From NCBI GenBank assembly GCA_018432565.1, contig JAHDSS010000475.1, positions 1 to 6,183 of the forward strand: DNA of 6,183 bases, in the 5' to 3' direction. The first letter of the stretch is position 1. Every line of letters begins with the position of its first letter. This document shows, one piece after another, positions 1 to 6,077 of this stretch. The position numbers and the translations under genes are program-made. Source of the DNA: Kiritimatiellia bacterium (GTDB lineage Bacteria > Verrucomicrobiota > Kiritimatiellia > CAIQIC01 > Lenti-01). Under the pieces are notes generated by a model. It was not told where the DNA came from, did not search any database, and saw only the letters and a list, made by a program, of their open reading frames with translations.

Positions 1-353
1 ACAACCGCAACCCCTTCGTGGACCGCCCGGAATGGGCGGAAGCGATCTGGGGCACGGATTCCGACGGCGACGGCGTCACCGACACCCATGAGTGGATCGC
101 CGGCACCGCCACCAACGATCTTCACTCCGTTTTCGAAGCCGGGCTCTCCGGCACGGGTCCCTCGTTCGAGGTCTCCTGCGGGCTGCTGTCGTCCGGCTCC
201 GTCTGGCGGCTCTACGAAGGGAATTTCAACGGCTCCGGCATCGTCTGGCACGCCGTTGCCGAAACCAACCGCCTGCAGTCCGGCACCGTCCGCTTCCCCG
301 TCGCCCCGACCTCCCCCGCCGCGTTCTACCACCTCCGCGCCACCCGGCCCTGA
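1..353 (+). CDS. Secreted endonuclease I-like protein, C-terminal part (5' end outside window)
   Basis: This frame is open from the left edge (first full codon at 3) to TGA at 351-353, leaving 116 visible residues. The first residues, NRNPFVDRPEWAEAIWG, match what I remember of the end of the endonuclease I domain (PF04231) in Bacteroidetes-type extracellular nucleases, which typically reads GNRNPFIDHPEY..IW. The catalytic part would lie to the left of the window. Next comes a thrombospondin type-3/EF-hand-like calcium loop (visible residues 19-30, DSDGDGVTDTHE, with Asp at 19, 21, 23 and 27). About 75 residues of a beta-rich tail follow, ending FYHLRATRP, a tail style common on exported proteins of PVC-group bacteria. 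The likely role is degradation of extracellular DNA or RNA. No signal peptide can be seen because the start is missing. A GTG at 18-20 is inside the nuclease motif and is not a real start. The coding call is firm; the nuclease assignment rests on about 17 residues. Confidence 0.7.
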   Translation, partial: NRNPFVDRPEWAEAIWGTDSDGDGVTDTHEWIAGTATNDLHSVFEAGLSGTGPSFEVSCGLLSSGSVWRLYEGNFNGSGIVWHAVAETNRLQSGTVRFPVAPTSPAAFYHLRATRP

Positions 354-378
354 AATCGGCCGCGCCCTGAACACCCGA

Positions 379-402
379 CGGGCCGGGATGGTTCCCGGCC
401 CG
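379..402. terminator. Perfect GC hairpin between convergent genes, probable bidirectional terminator
   Basis: CGGGCCGGGA at 379-388 and TCCCGGCCCG at 393-402 form a perfect 10-bp stem with a 4-base loop (TGGT). It lies 25 bases after the stop of the plus-strand nuclease gene and 29 bases beyond the stop of the minus-strand rpiB-glyA gene. This is where a shared terminator is expected. Neither side has a T-run, so it may act as a weak intrinsic terminator, a 3'-end stabilising stem, or together with Rho. Confidence 0.55.
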
Positions 403-431
403 CGTGCCGTCCCCGCCGGTGCGCCGCCCCG

Positions 432-2117
432 TTACGGCACCGGAAACTTTTCGGTAAAGGCCACCACCTCGTCGCGGATGCTCTGCTGGAGTTTCGTGCT
501 GGCGGGATCGGCCGCGATTTTCCCCACCCAGGCGGCGATCTGCTTCATCTCCGCCTCCTTCATGCCGCGGGTCGTCACCGCCGGCGTCCCGAGACGGATC
601 CCCGACGTCACGAACGGCTTCTGCTTGTCGAAGGGAATCGCGTTCTTGTTGACGGTGATCAGGGCATGGTCCAGAGCCGTGGCGGCATCCTTGCCGGTCA
701 CGCCCAGCGGCGTCAGGTCCGCCAGCATCAGGTGGTTGTCCGTCCCGCCCGACACGATCCGCAGGCCGGCCTTCTCCAGTTCCGCCGCCAGCGTCTGGGC
801 GTTGGCGACCACCTGGCGGATGTATTCCTTGAAGGCCGGCTGCAGGGCCTCGTGGAAGCAGACCGCCTTCCCCGCGATGGCATGCATCAGCGGGCCGCCC
901 TGGATGCCCGGGAACACCTGCTTGTCGATTTCCTTGGCGAACGACTCCTTGCACAGAATCATGCCGCCGCGCGCGCCCCGCAGGGTCTTGTGCGTCGTCG
1001 TCGTCACGAAATCCGCATGGGGCACCGGGCTGGGATGGAATCCCGCCGCCACCAGCCCCGCGATGTGCGCCATGTCCACCATGAGGTACGCCCCCACCCC
1101 GTCGGCGATCGCCCGCATCCGCTTGAAGTCGATGATCCGCGAATAGGCGCTGGCCCCGGCGCAGATCATGCGCGGCTTGTGCTCCGCCGCCAGCTTCTCG
1201 ATCGCGTCGTAATCGATCCGTTCGGTCTCCGGGTCCACCCCGTACGGCACCACGTTGAAGAAACGCCCCGAGAAGTTGACCTTGTGCCCGTGCGTCAGAT
1301 GGCCGCCGTGCGCCAGGCTCATGGCCAGCATCGTGTCGCCGGGCTGCATCATGGCGAAATAGACCGCCATGTTGGCTCCGCTGCCGCTGTGCGGCTGGAC
1401 GTTGACGTGCTCGGCTCCGAACAGCTCCTTCGCGCGCTCGATGGCCAGCCGCTCGGCCTCGTCCACGAATTCGCACCCGTTGTAGTAGCGCTTGCCCGGA
1501 TAGCCCTCGGCGTACTTGTTGGTCAGCACCGACCCCTGCGCCTCGCGCACCGCCCGGCTCACGTAGTTTTCCGACGCGATCAGTTCGATGTTCTGCCGCT
1601 GGCGCCTGACCTCCCCCTGGATCGCCGCATACGTTTCCGTATCCGTTTCGTGGATGGCCTCCGGTTCCGTCACCCGCATCGCGCAGGCGTTGATCTTGTG
1701 CACCCGCCGGTCATGGCGGGTGCCCGGCTCGAAATCCGCCGCAAACCACGCTTCGACAATGCCGGGAATCTCCTCCGCCGGCGTCACGGCGGCGCCCAGC
1801 GCCAGGATGTTGGCGTTGTTGTGCTCGCGGGCCAGCCGCGCCATCTGCGGATTGAACACCAGCGCCGCCCGCACCCGCGGAAACTTGTTCGCCGTCATGC
1901 TCATTCCCACTCCGGTCGTGCAGATCAGGATCCCCTGCTCCAGGGTCCCGTCCGACACCCGCCGGGCCACCTCGATCGCGAAATCCGGGTAGTCCACCGA
2001 TTCCGGACTGTACGTGCCGAAATCCGTCACCTCCACCTCCGGCCGCGCCGCCAGCAGATCCTTGATCTTCTGCTTCAGGTCGTAGCCGCCGTGGTCTGAT
2101 CCGATTCCGATTTTCAT
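432..2117 (-). CDS. RpiB-GlyA fusion: ribose-5-phosphate isomerase B plus serine hydroxymethyltransferase
   Basis: One uninterrupted frame of 561 codons encodes two enzymes. Residues 1-145 are a full RpiB, which interconverts ribulose-5-P and ribose-5-P. It has SDHGG at 7-11, the catalytic Cys66 in ICTTGVG (65-71), His99-Asn100 in REHNNAN, and RHDRR (134-138) for phosphate binding; the numbering matches E. coli RpiB. Residues about 150-561 are a full-length PLP-dependent SHMT, which converts serine plus THF to glycine plus 5,10-methylene-THF. It has ELIASENY (178-185), [12 protein letters not shown] (201-212), [10 protein letters not shown] (269-278), VDMAH (347-351), [10 protein letters not shown] with the PLP lysine at 377, and SGIRLGTPA with Arg508. 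All key residues of both enzymes are present, so both should be active in the cytoplasm. ATG at 2115-2117 is chosen because AAAGGA lies six bases upstream and the protein then starts [11 protein letters not shown] exactly like RpiB. The frame is open further upstream, but that extension is low-complexity Gly/Arg/Ala. Met147 at the junction has no ribosome site before it, so separate GlyA translation is unlikely. Confidence 0.95.
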   Translation of the reverse strand: MKIGIGSDHGGYDLKQKIKDLLAARPEVEVTDFGTYSPESVDYPDFAIEVARRVSDGTLEQGILICTTGVGMSMTANKFPRVRAALVFNPQMARLAREHNNANILALGAAVTPAEEIPGIVEAWFAADFEPGTRHDRRVHKINACAMRVTEPEAIHETDTETYAAIQGEVRRQRQNIELIASENYVSRAVREAQGSVLTNKYAEGYPGKRYYNGCEFVDEAERLAIERAKELFGAEHVNVQPHSGSGANMAVYFAMMQPGDTMLAMSLAHGGHLTHGHKVNFSGRFFNVVPYGVDPETERIDYDAIEKLAAEHKPRMICAGASAYSRIIDFKRMRAIADGVGAYLMVDMAHIAGLVAAGFHPSPVPHADFVTTTTHKTLRGARGGMILCKESFAKEIDKQVFPGIQGGPLMHAIAGKAVCFHEALQPAFKEYIRQVVANAQTLAAELEKAGLRIVSGGTDNHLMLADLTPLGVTGKDAATALDHALITVNKNAIPFDKQKPFVTSGIRLGTPAVTTRGMKEAEMKQIAAWVGKIAADPASTKLQQSIRDEVVAFTEKFPVP

Positions 2118-2353
2118 GCGAATTCCTTTCCCAAATCCTTCCTTCACGGCGCCGCCCGGCGCCGCTGTCCGCCCTCCGGCGGCCCGCCTGCCCGCCGATC
2201 TTCCCGTCCGGCCGAATGACACAGACGAGGCCCGTGGCGCGGGTTTCGTCAACCGCGGCAGGATGCCACCAGCCGCCCCCCGGGGTCAAGAGCCGGGTCC
2301 CGGCCCGGCACATCCCCCCGGTTGTCCGCGGGACGAAGCGCGCAGCGGAAGAA
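2118..2353 (-). other. Spacer between the helicase and rpiB-glyA; GC-rich with small hairpins
   Basis: No gene is evident in these 236 bases. Three short GC stems can be drawn: GGCGCC/GGCGCC (2148-2153 with 2158-2163), CCGCC/GGCGG (2169-2173 with 2178-2182) and GCCGGG/CCCGGC (2292-2297 with 2304-2309). The last lies about 45 bases past the helicase stop and could help end its transcript, but it has no T-run. A minus-strand TTGACG at 2247-2252 could be a -35 box, but no acceptable -10 follows at 16-18 bases. I recognise no riboswitch. Confidence 0.4.
2124..2129 (-). promoter_or_regulatory. Ribosome binding site of rpiB-glyA
   Basis: On the minus strand AAAGGA is followed by six bases (ATTCGC) and then ATG at 2115-2117. 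This fixes the start at the RpiB domain and argues against the longer frame that could begin at TTG 2252. Confidence 0.75.
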
Positions 2354-3937
2354 TCAGCGCCGGCGGGGGCCGCCGCGCGATCCGCCGCGGCGGGGGGCGC
2401 GGGGACCGCCCCGGCCGCCGAACCCGTTTTCGCGCGGGGGGCGGCGCTTGCGCGGCAGCATCGGCTTGGGCAGCGGCGTCAGCCATTCCTCCGGCGGGGT
2501 CACGCACTTCAGCGGCTGCTTCATGTATTCCTCGACGGCGGGGATGTAGTAGCTGTCGATCTCGTCGGCGAACGTGATGGACGTCCCCTTTTCCCCCACC
2601 CGCCCGGTGCGGCCGATGCGGTGGACGTAGTCCTCCGCCTGCTCGGGGATGTTGAAGTTGATGATCAGGTCGATGCCGTCGATGTGCAGGCCGCGGCCGG
2701 CCACGTCCGTCGCCACCAGAACGGGCACCCGCCCGCTGCGGAAGTTCTCCAGCACCTTGACGCGCTTGTGCTGTTCGACGGCGCCGGACAGCAGGGCGAC
2801 GTCCAGGCCCTGGTGGCGCAGGTTTTCGCACAGCCGCTCGGTGGAGTCGCGCCGGTTGCCGAAAATGATGACGCGCTCCGGCTTCAGATCCCGCAGGAGG
2901 TTGTACACAATGGTGAATTTCTGGTCTTCGGTCACGATATAGACCCGCTGATCGATGGTCTCGGCGGCGACATGCTCGGGCTCGATGTCCACGGTGGCGG
3001 CGTCGCGCATCCATTGCGAGGCCAGGCGGGTCACCTCCGGGGTCAGCGTGGCGCTGAACAGCATGGTCTGGCGCCGGTGCTTGGGCGGGCAGCCGTACAC
3101 GATGCGGCGCATGTCGGGAATGAACCCCATGTCCAGCATCCGGTCGGCCTCGTCGATCACCAGGAGTTCCACCTTGGAGAAATCGATGTCCTGCCGCTGG
3201 CGGAAGTCCAGCAGGCGTCCCGGCGTGGCCACCACCACGTCCACGTGCTTGTCGCGCAGGACCGCGCGTTGCTCCTGCATGTCCATGCCCCCGTAAACCG
3301 CCAGGGTGCGCAGGCCGGTGTAGCGGCCCAGGGCTTCGGCGTCGCGGGCGATCTGCATGCACAGTTCCCGGGTCGGCGCCATGATCAGCGCGCGCGGGTA
3401 GCCCTTGCGGCGGTCGGGTTCGGCGGGGCGGGCCAGCAGATGCTTGAAAATGGCCAGCAGGAAGGCGGCGGTCTTGCCGGTGCCGGTCTGGGCCCGCCCG
3501 CAGACATCCGTGCCGTCCAGCGCCAGCGGCAGCGATTTGGCCTGGATCGGAGTGCAGTAGCGGAAATCCAGGTCGCTGAGGGCATGCCACAGCACTTCGG
3601 GAAGGTCCAGATCCAGGAACCGGGTTTTGCCGTCGGCGGCGGGCACCTGGTAGTTCGACGGATCCCACGGAGCGGCGGACGCTTCAGGCTCCCGGGGCGG
3701 CGCGCCGTGATGCCGCCTTGGCTGGGGCGGCGGCGCATGCGGCTTGCGCTTCTTGCGCGGACCGCCCCGCACGGTCTGCGGATCGTTGGCCCGCGGGTTT
3801 TTCTTTTCGGGCCGGGGGGCCGCCCCGGATTTGTCCGGATGCGGCTTGCGGGCCTTGGGCACCGTGGGGGGCACCGCCGGCGCATGCTTGCTTTTCCGGC
3901 CGTTGAACAGGGTTTTGACGCGTTGAATGAAACTCAT
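2354..3937 (-). CDS. DEAD-box ATP-dependent RNA helicase, RhlB-like
   Basis: This 527-residue ATP-dependent RNA-unwinding enzyme carries the complete set of SF2 DEAD-box motifs in order: an aromatic Phe at 107, Q motif CTPIQ (128-132), Walker A AQTGTGKT (149-156), PTRE (188-191), GG (216-217), TPGR (238-241), DEAD (262-265), SAT (295-297), VIIFGN (356-361), VATDVAGRGLHI (408-419) and HRIGRTGR (439-446). The core and the stretch after it (SYYIPAVEEYM, then LPKP at 489-492) resemble E. coli RhlB more than RhlE or SrmB. Roughly residues 15-90 are basic and proline-rich, probably disordered. The last 30 or so are Arg/Gly-rich (GGRGGPRAPRRGG), a typical RNA-binding tail. Likely roles are mRNA decay, ribosome assembly or translation of structured mRNAs; RNase E partnership is only an analogy. 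I chose ATG 3935-3937 (MSFIQRVKTLF), with AGGG nine bases upstream. A GTG at 3953-3955 would add six residues but has a worse site. A structured RNA unit with its own terminator ends about 40 bases upstream. Confidence 0.93.
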   Translation of the reverse strand: MSFIQRVKTLFNGRKSKHAPAVPPTVPKARKPHPDKSGAAPRPEKKNPRANDPQTVRGGPRKKRKPHAPPPQPRRHHGAPPREPEASAAPWDPSNYQVPAADGKTRFLDLDLPEVLWHALSDLDFRYCTPIQAKSLPLALDGTDVCGRAQTGTGKTAAFLLAIFKHLLARPAEPDRRKGYPRALIMAPTRELCMQIARDAEALGRYTGLRTLAVYGGMDMQEQRAVLRDKHVDVVVATPGRLLDFRQRQDIDFSKVELLVIDEADRMLDMGFIPDMRRIVYGCPPKHRRQTMLFSATLTPEVTRLASQWMRDAATVDIEPEHVAAETIDQRVYIVTEDQKFTIVYNLLRDLKPERVIIFGNRRDSTERLCENLRHQGLDVALLSGAVEQHKRVKVLENFRSGRVPVLVATDVAGRGLHIDGIDLIINFNIPEQAEDYVHRIGRTGRVGEKGTSITFADEIDSYYIPAVEEYMKQPLKCVTPPEEWLTPLPKPMLPRKRRPPRENGFGGRGGPRAPRRGGSRGGPRRR

Positions 3938-3978
3938 GGCCGGGGACCCTATCACGTTCCGGCGATACCGGGCGATTC

Positions 3979-4005
3979 AAAAAAATCCCCGCCATGCCGG
4001 TGGGG
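3979..4005 (-). terminator. Intrinsic terminator of the 6S-like RNA, just before the helicase
   Basis: On the minus strand CCCCACC (3999-4005) and GGCGGGG (3987-3993) form a stem with one A-C mismatch around a 5-base loop, followed by one A and seven T's (3979-3985). This is the only classic stem plus T-run in the window. It ends 41 bases before the helicase ATG. It most simply ends the upstream small RNA, but could act as an attenuator for the helicase. Confidence 0.8.
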
Positions 4006-4205
4006 CGAATCTCCTGACCTTATCGGAATAAGGTGGGAACCTGTCGCCTGCTTTCCGGGGCTTCCGGTCGAACGGACATGCCGTCCACAGACGAACACCA
4101 GCTCCCGTTTTGCATGGTGTTGGGTAGGAGAACTAAGCCCCTGCCGTACATGGCAGGGAAGAAATCGTTTGGCTTGGCCTTCAAAGAACCGTGCTCTCTT
4201 TCGTC
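3979..4205 (-). ncRNA. ssrS: Structured small RNA, probably 6S RNA (RNA polymerase regulator)
   Basis: A sigma70-type promoter and an intrinsic terminator bracket about 227 nt with no sensible ORF and lower GC than the flanks. The RNA folds well: CCCTGCC/GGCAGGG (4152-4158 with 4139-4145), AACACCA/TGGTGTT (4115-4121 with 4094-4100), ACCTTAT/ATAAGGT closed by TCCG (4028-4034 with 4017-4023), and long-range GGGGCTT/AAGCCCC (4135-4141 with 4057-4063). Its 3' half lines up in order with the E. coli 6S RNA I remember: GCATG, a small hairpin, GAAGCC, AAA, GCGACA, then CACCTT starting a short hairpin, with GGAGATTC near the end. 6S RNA mimics an open promoter and traps housekeeping RNA polymerase in stationary phase. 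The 5' half matches less well, and the transcript is slightly longer than the usual 180-200 nt, so 5' processing is possible. Alternatives are an unnamed sRNA or a leader that controls the helicase. It lacks the signatures of tmRNA, SRP RNA and RNase P RNA. Confidence 0.6.
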
Positions 4206-4211
4206 ATTCTG

Positions 4212-4240
4212 AATATACCGCGATCGGCCACGCTTGGCAA
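4212..4240 (-). promoter_or_regulatory. Sigma70-type promoter of the 6S-like RNA
   Basis: On the minus strand TTGCCA (4235-4240) and TATATT (4212-4217) are separated by exactly 17 bases, close to the TTGACA-17-TATAAT consensus. The start is expected near G4205 or A4204. It is the strongest promoter-like sequence in this GC-rich window. It lies in a non-coding stretch and points to the structured RNA and, by read-through, the helicase. Confidence 0.75.
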
Positions 4241-4279
4241 GCCCGGCGACCATCCGGAAACGCCGGAGACGCCGACCGT

Positions 4280-4299
4280 CGGGGGGCCCCCCGCCCCCC
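4280..4299 (-). terminator. G/C-tract hairpin downstream of cstA, possible terminator
   Basis: The perfect 14-bp palindrome CGGGGGGCCCCCCG lies at 4280-4293, followed by a second C6 run (4294-4299). GGGGGG at 4281-4286 could therefore pair with 4294-4299 around a 7-base loop. It lies 17 bases past the transporter stop codon and upstream of the 6S-like promoter, as expected of a 3'-end hairpin for cstA. No T-run follows on the minus strand, so termination is only a suggestion. Confidence 0.3.
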
Positions 4300-4315
4300 G
4301 CCCGGCGCAACCCGC

Positions 4316-6013
4316 TCAGGCGGAAGGATGCCGCGCTTTCAGCGCCCGGCCGGCCATGTCCGCCAGCACCACCACGGCCAGCAAAAACAGCACGGCGCTC
4401 AGCCCCCCCAGCAGCCGGCTGCCGTCCAGTTTCAGGTTGCGCCAGATGATCTGGGCCAGCGCCAGCAGGGTCGTGGCGAACATGAACAGCATCGGCCAGA
4501 AGACAAACCCCGCGCGCTTGCCCTGGCGGCGAAGCCAGCCGTGAACCATCAGCAACGCCATCGCGCCCATGAGCTGGTTGGTGGCGCCGAACGACGGCCA
4601 GATGGCCTTCCAGGCCGGGACGGATTCCCCGCCCGGCCCCGGGATCTGCTGAAACGCCACGAAGGCCGGCAGCGCCAGCACCAGCGCCGTCACCAGCACG
4701 CGCTGTCCCGCGGTCCGCGCCTGGATCCCCGTGATCTCCTGCGCCAGCAGCCGGCTCAGCCGCGTGCAGGTGTCCAGCGTCGTCAGCAGAAACGTGCTGA
4801 CCGCCAGCATGGTGAACGAGGCGATCCAGCCCTCTCCCAGGCCCAGGGGCTCGAAAAACCGTTCCAGGCCCGCGGCAAACACCATGGGCGGCGCGCCGGT
4901 CGGCCGGTCTTTCAGCGTCATGACGGTCGCCAGCGCCAGCACCGCCAGCACGGCTTCCACCAGCATCGCGCCCAGCCCCACCCGCTTGGCCGAACTTTCC
5001 TTGTCCAGCTGCTTGGCCGTGGTGCCGGCCGCCATCACCGCATGGAATCCGCTGACGGCACCGCACGCCACCATCACGCACAGCGCGGGATAGATGAAGC
5101 CGTCCTGCGGGGTGGACCACGCCGCAAAGGCCGGCCAGGCGATCTCCGCGGCGCCTCCCGCCGACCCCAGCAGCAGGCCGGCGGCTCCGCCGATCAGGCA
5201 GGCATAGAGCAGAAAGGCGGAGATGTAGTCCCGCGGCTGCAGCAGCGCCCACACCGGCAGCACCGACGCCACCAGCGAATAGCCCAGCAGCACCCACGTC
5301 CAGAAATACTTGTCCGACCCCCACACCGCCGGGACGGCGGACGGCAGGGCGGGCCAGACGTGTCCCAGCCACAGGCCCGCCATCACCAGCGGCAGCATGA
5401 TCAGCGTGCCCTTGCGCAGAGACATGCCCCGCCGCCGCAGCGCGCCGAACACCCCCGCCAGCAGGATGTAATAAATCGAGGCCGTGGCCACGGTCCCGCC
5501 CAGGCGGGCCGCCGGCGTCGGCGCGTCCCCGGCGGCCTGCGTCAGCGGGGCGAAAGTGGAGGCCGTCATGTCGAGAAACACGATCACCACGTAACTCAGC
5601 ACCAGCAGCATGAACAGCAGGAACACCCGATACGTCAGCGCTCCCATGGACCGGCGGCCGATCTGCGCCAGGCTCTGGCCCTTGTTGCGCAGGCTGGCGA
5701 TCATGGCGGTGTAATCCTGCACCCCGCCGATCAGGATCACGCCCAGCACGATCCACAGCAGGGCCGGGCCCCAGCCGAACGCCAGCGCCGCCGTGATCGG
5801 CCCGACAATCGGACCCGCGCCCGCGATCGAACTGAAATGATGCCCGAACACGATGCCGTCGTGCGCCGGCTCGTAGTCCACCCCGTCGCGCATCGTGTGC
5901 GCCGGCGTCAGGCGCTCGTCCATCACGTCCAGGCGGCGCTCCATCCAGCCGCCGTACACCTTGTAGGCCGCCCAGAACAGCGCGCAGCAGCCCAGAAAAA
6001 TCACGCTCATCAT
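4316..6013 (-). CDS. cstA: CstA/BtsT-family carbon starvation transporter, compact form
   Basis: This 565-residue inner-membrane protein has about 15 hydrophobic segments and the family's hallmark blocks in order: FGHHFSSIAGAGPIVGP (56-72), VQDY (98-101), QPRDY (259-263), SGFHAVMAAGTT (321-332), TTLDTCTR (411-418) and WPSFGATNQL (472-481). Family members take up small nutrients: E. coli BtsT is a pyruvate/H+ symporter and CstA imports pyruvate and peptides during starvation. The substrate cannot be read from sequence. At 565 residues it is shorter than E. coli CstA and BtsT (about 700), but no conserved block is missing. It probably represents the compact branch rather than a truncation. ATG 6011-6013 is chosen because GAGGA (6021-6025) lies seven bases upstream, and an in-frame TGA at 6029-6031 excludes a longer protein. 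The next codon is also ATG. No two-component or BtsSR-like gene is in view, and no clear promoter precedes it. Confidence 0.93.
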   Translation of the reverse strand: MMSVIFLGCCALFWAAYKVYGGWMERRLDVMDERLTPAHTMRDGVDYEPAHDGIVFGHHFSSIAGAGPIVGPITAALAFGWGPALLWIVLGVILIGGVQDYTAMIASLRNKGQSLAQIGRRSMGALTYRVFLLFMLLVLSYVVIVFLDMTASTFAPLTQAAGDAPTPAARLGGTVATASIYYILLAGVFGALRRRGMSLRKGTLIMLPLVMAGLWLGHVWPALPSAVPAVWGSDKYFWTWVLLGYSLVASVLPVWALLQPRDYISAFLLYACLIGGAAGLLLGSAGGAAEIAWPAFAAWSTPQDGFIYPALCVMVACGAVSGFHAVMAAGTTAKQLDKESSAKRVGLGAMLVEAVLAVLALATVMTLKDRPTGAPPMVFAAGLERFFEPLGLGEGWIASFTMLAVSTFLLTTLDTCTRLSRLLAQEITGIQARTAGQRVLVTALVLALPAFVAFQQIPGPGGESVPAWKAIWPSFGATNQLMGAMALLMVHGWLRRQGKRAGFVFWPMLFMFATTLLALAQIIWRNLKLDGSRLLGGLSAVLFLLAVVVLADMAGRALKARHPSA

Positions 6014-6036
6014 GGTTTGTTCCTCAACTCAAACAC
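6010..6036 (-). CDS. Possible 8-codon leader ORF overlapping the cstA start
   Basis: On the minus strand a very strong ribosome site, AAGGAGG (6046-6052), is followed nine bases later by GTG (6034-6036). It opens an ORF of only eight codons, read as MFELRNKP. Its TGA overlaps the cstA start as ATGA (6010-6013). This is the geometry of translational coupling through a leader peptide. The cstA gene also has its own weaker site (GAGGA, 6021-6025) inside this mini-ORF. No amino-acid run suggests attenuation. It may be chance: the evidence is the site strength, the spacing and the overlap. Confidence 0.35.
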   Translation of the reverse strand: MFELRNKP

Positions 6037-6060
6037 GGCGATATTCCTCCTTCCGAACCG

Positions 6061-6077
6061 AAAATCCAGCAGATTTT
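6061..6077. repeat. Inverted repeat upstream of cstA, possible operator or leader stem
   Basis: AAAATC (6061-6066) and GATTTT (6072-6077) are perfect inverted arms around CAGCA. Flanking CCG on one side and GG on the other would extend the match with a one-base bulge. It lies about 50 bases before the transporter start and just upstream of the AAGGAGG site, so it could be a regulator-binding site or a 5' leader hairpin. An A/T-rich pair of arms stands out in this GC-rich DNA. Confidence 0.3.

Noticed and set aside
2118..2252. In-frame upstream extension of the rpiB-glyA frame (45 codons from a TTG)
   Set aside because: It reads as Gly/Arg/Ala-rich low complexity with no ribosome site, while ATG 2115-2117 has AAAGGA at good spacing and begins exactly at the RpiB fold.
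2247..2252. TTGACG as a -35 box for rpiB-glyA
   Set aside because: No -10-like hexamer lies 16-18 bases downstream, so I do not call a promoter.
226..2313. Long open frames overlapping the rpiB-glyA gene on both strands (for example 666-2099 plus, 226-1476 minus, 1711-2313 minus)
   Set aside because: They are shadows of a GC-rich gene. The translations are Arg/Gly/His-rich with no recognisable domain, whereas the chosen frame matches two enzyme families end to end.
2286..3668. A 460-codon minus-strand frame across the helicase
   Set aside because: It overlaps the DEAD-box gene in another frame and is Arg/Pro/Ala-rich with no motifs.
3953..3955. GTG as the helicase start (six residues longer)
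   Set aside because: Its upstream site is weak and close. ATG 3935-3937 has AGGG nine bases upstream and gives a normal-looking start.
3979..4205. tmRNA, SRP RNA, RNase P RNA or a known riboswitch as the identity of the structured RNA
   Set aside because: There is no tRNA-like CCA end or tag frame, no SRP GGAAG/AGCA tip, no RNase P GAGGAAAGUCC, and no riboswitch core that I recognise.
4020..5756. A 578-codon minus-strand frame across the transporter and into the small-RNA region
   Set aside because: It is a Gly/Ala/Arg-rich shadow of cstA, and its last 50 or so codons run through the structured RNA.
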